From: Pardosa pseudoannulata
Lineage: Eukaryota; Arthropoda; Arachnida; Araneae; Lycosidae
DNA: 64,000 nucleotides
Direction: 5' to 3'
Assembly: GCA_032207245.1 (NCBI GenBank)
Contig: CM063501.1
Span: 78,700,286-78,764,285 of the forward strand
The notes beneath the pieces were generated by a model that ran no database searches, was not told the DNA's origin, and saw nothing but the letters and a program-made list of their open reading frames with translations. Position 1 is the stretch's first letter. Every line of letters begins with the position of its first letter. The position numbers and the translations under genes were made by a program. Shown one piece after another: positions 63,881 to 64,000 of this stretch.

Positions 63881-64000
63881 TCAATTGCCAAATGGGTAGG
63901 TCGTAGCCCTTCGGTACCAGAGATCGTGGGTTTGAATCCCATTTCTGTATATATATTTGTAACCATTCGAAATCAGAGTTAAGAAGCAGGTCCCAGGATC
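63881..64000 (+). mobile_element. tRNA-derived SINE, family 1, cut by the window end
   Basis: Head GATCAATTGCCAAATGGGTA (box A, changed), CCCTTCGGTACC, box B GGGTTTGAATCCCATTTC, then CATTCGAAATCAGAGTTAAG and AGGTCCCAGGATC at the last base. A small TATATATA insertion separates head and body. Confidence 0.78.

Overview
The window is strongly AT-rich eukaryotic DNA with no intact protein-coding gene, rRNA or ordinary tRNA gene. Almost everything recognisable is repetitive: tandem satellites, cut-and-paste DNA transposons (piggyBac, Tc1, mariner and pogo-like, all decayed), tRNA-derived SINEs and (TA)n/(CA)n microsatellites. No bacterial features are present. The combination suggests an arthropod intergenic or heterochromatic region; an arachnid is plausible from the style of the mariner and SINE sequences, but this is inference and no host gene fixes it.

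Layout. 0-9 kb: AT-rich DNA with a target-site-flanked insertion (2557-2978), a 240-bp tandem repeat split by a piggyBac element that itself carries a mariner (3888-7088), a (TA)n tract and a SINE with a perfect 14-bp target duplication. 9.6-10.7 kb: two short tandem arrays. 11.8-24.1 kb: two large satellites, a 1.35-kb unit in four copies and a roughly 900-bp higher-order repeat built from about 21 monomers of about 300 bp; they share a 145-bp module. 25-29 kb: a short piggyBac-type element, a SINE and a candidate MITE. 29.6-42.4 kb: four diverged copies of a duplicon with a conserved structured core, mixed with a piggyBac MITE, a SINE, a 227-bp array fused to a mariner C-terminus, and a 173-bp array grown from the tail of the fourth duplicon. 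43.5-48.7 kb: a dimeric tandem array with SINE and piggyBac insertions. 49-55.4 kb: duplicated segments, a 229-bp array whose unit contains the end of a pogo-like element, that element, and three piggyBac-type elements. 55.7-64 kb: a decayed Tc1 transposase, a second Tc1/mariner-type transposase fragment, short tandem repeats and six SINE copies.

The observation most worth following is the four-copy core at 29.8, 32.3, 35.1 and 41.1 kb. It contains a 14-15 bp helix that is kept in all four copies by G-U wobbles and one fully compensatory T-A to C-G change. All wobble pairs are G-U on the + strand, which points to a + strand structured RNA. A second hairpin and a conserved ACA follow, giving an H/ACA-like layout of 137-153 nt. 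The second theme is that tandem arrays supply paralogous empty sites, so several transposon insertions can be delimited to the base without a reference genome.
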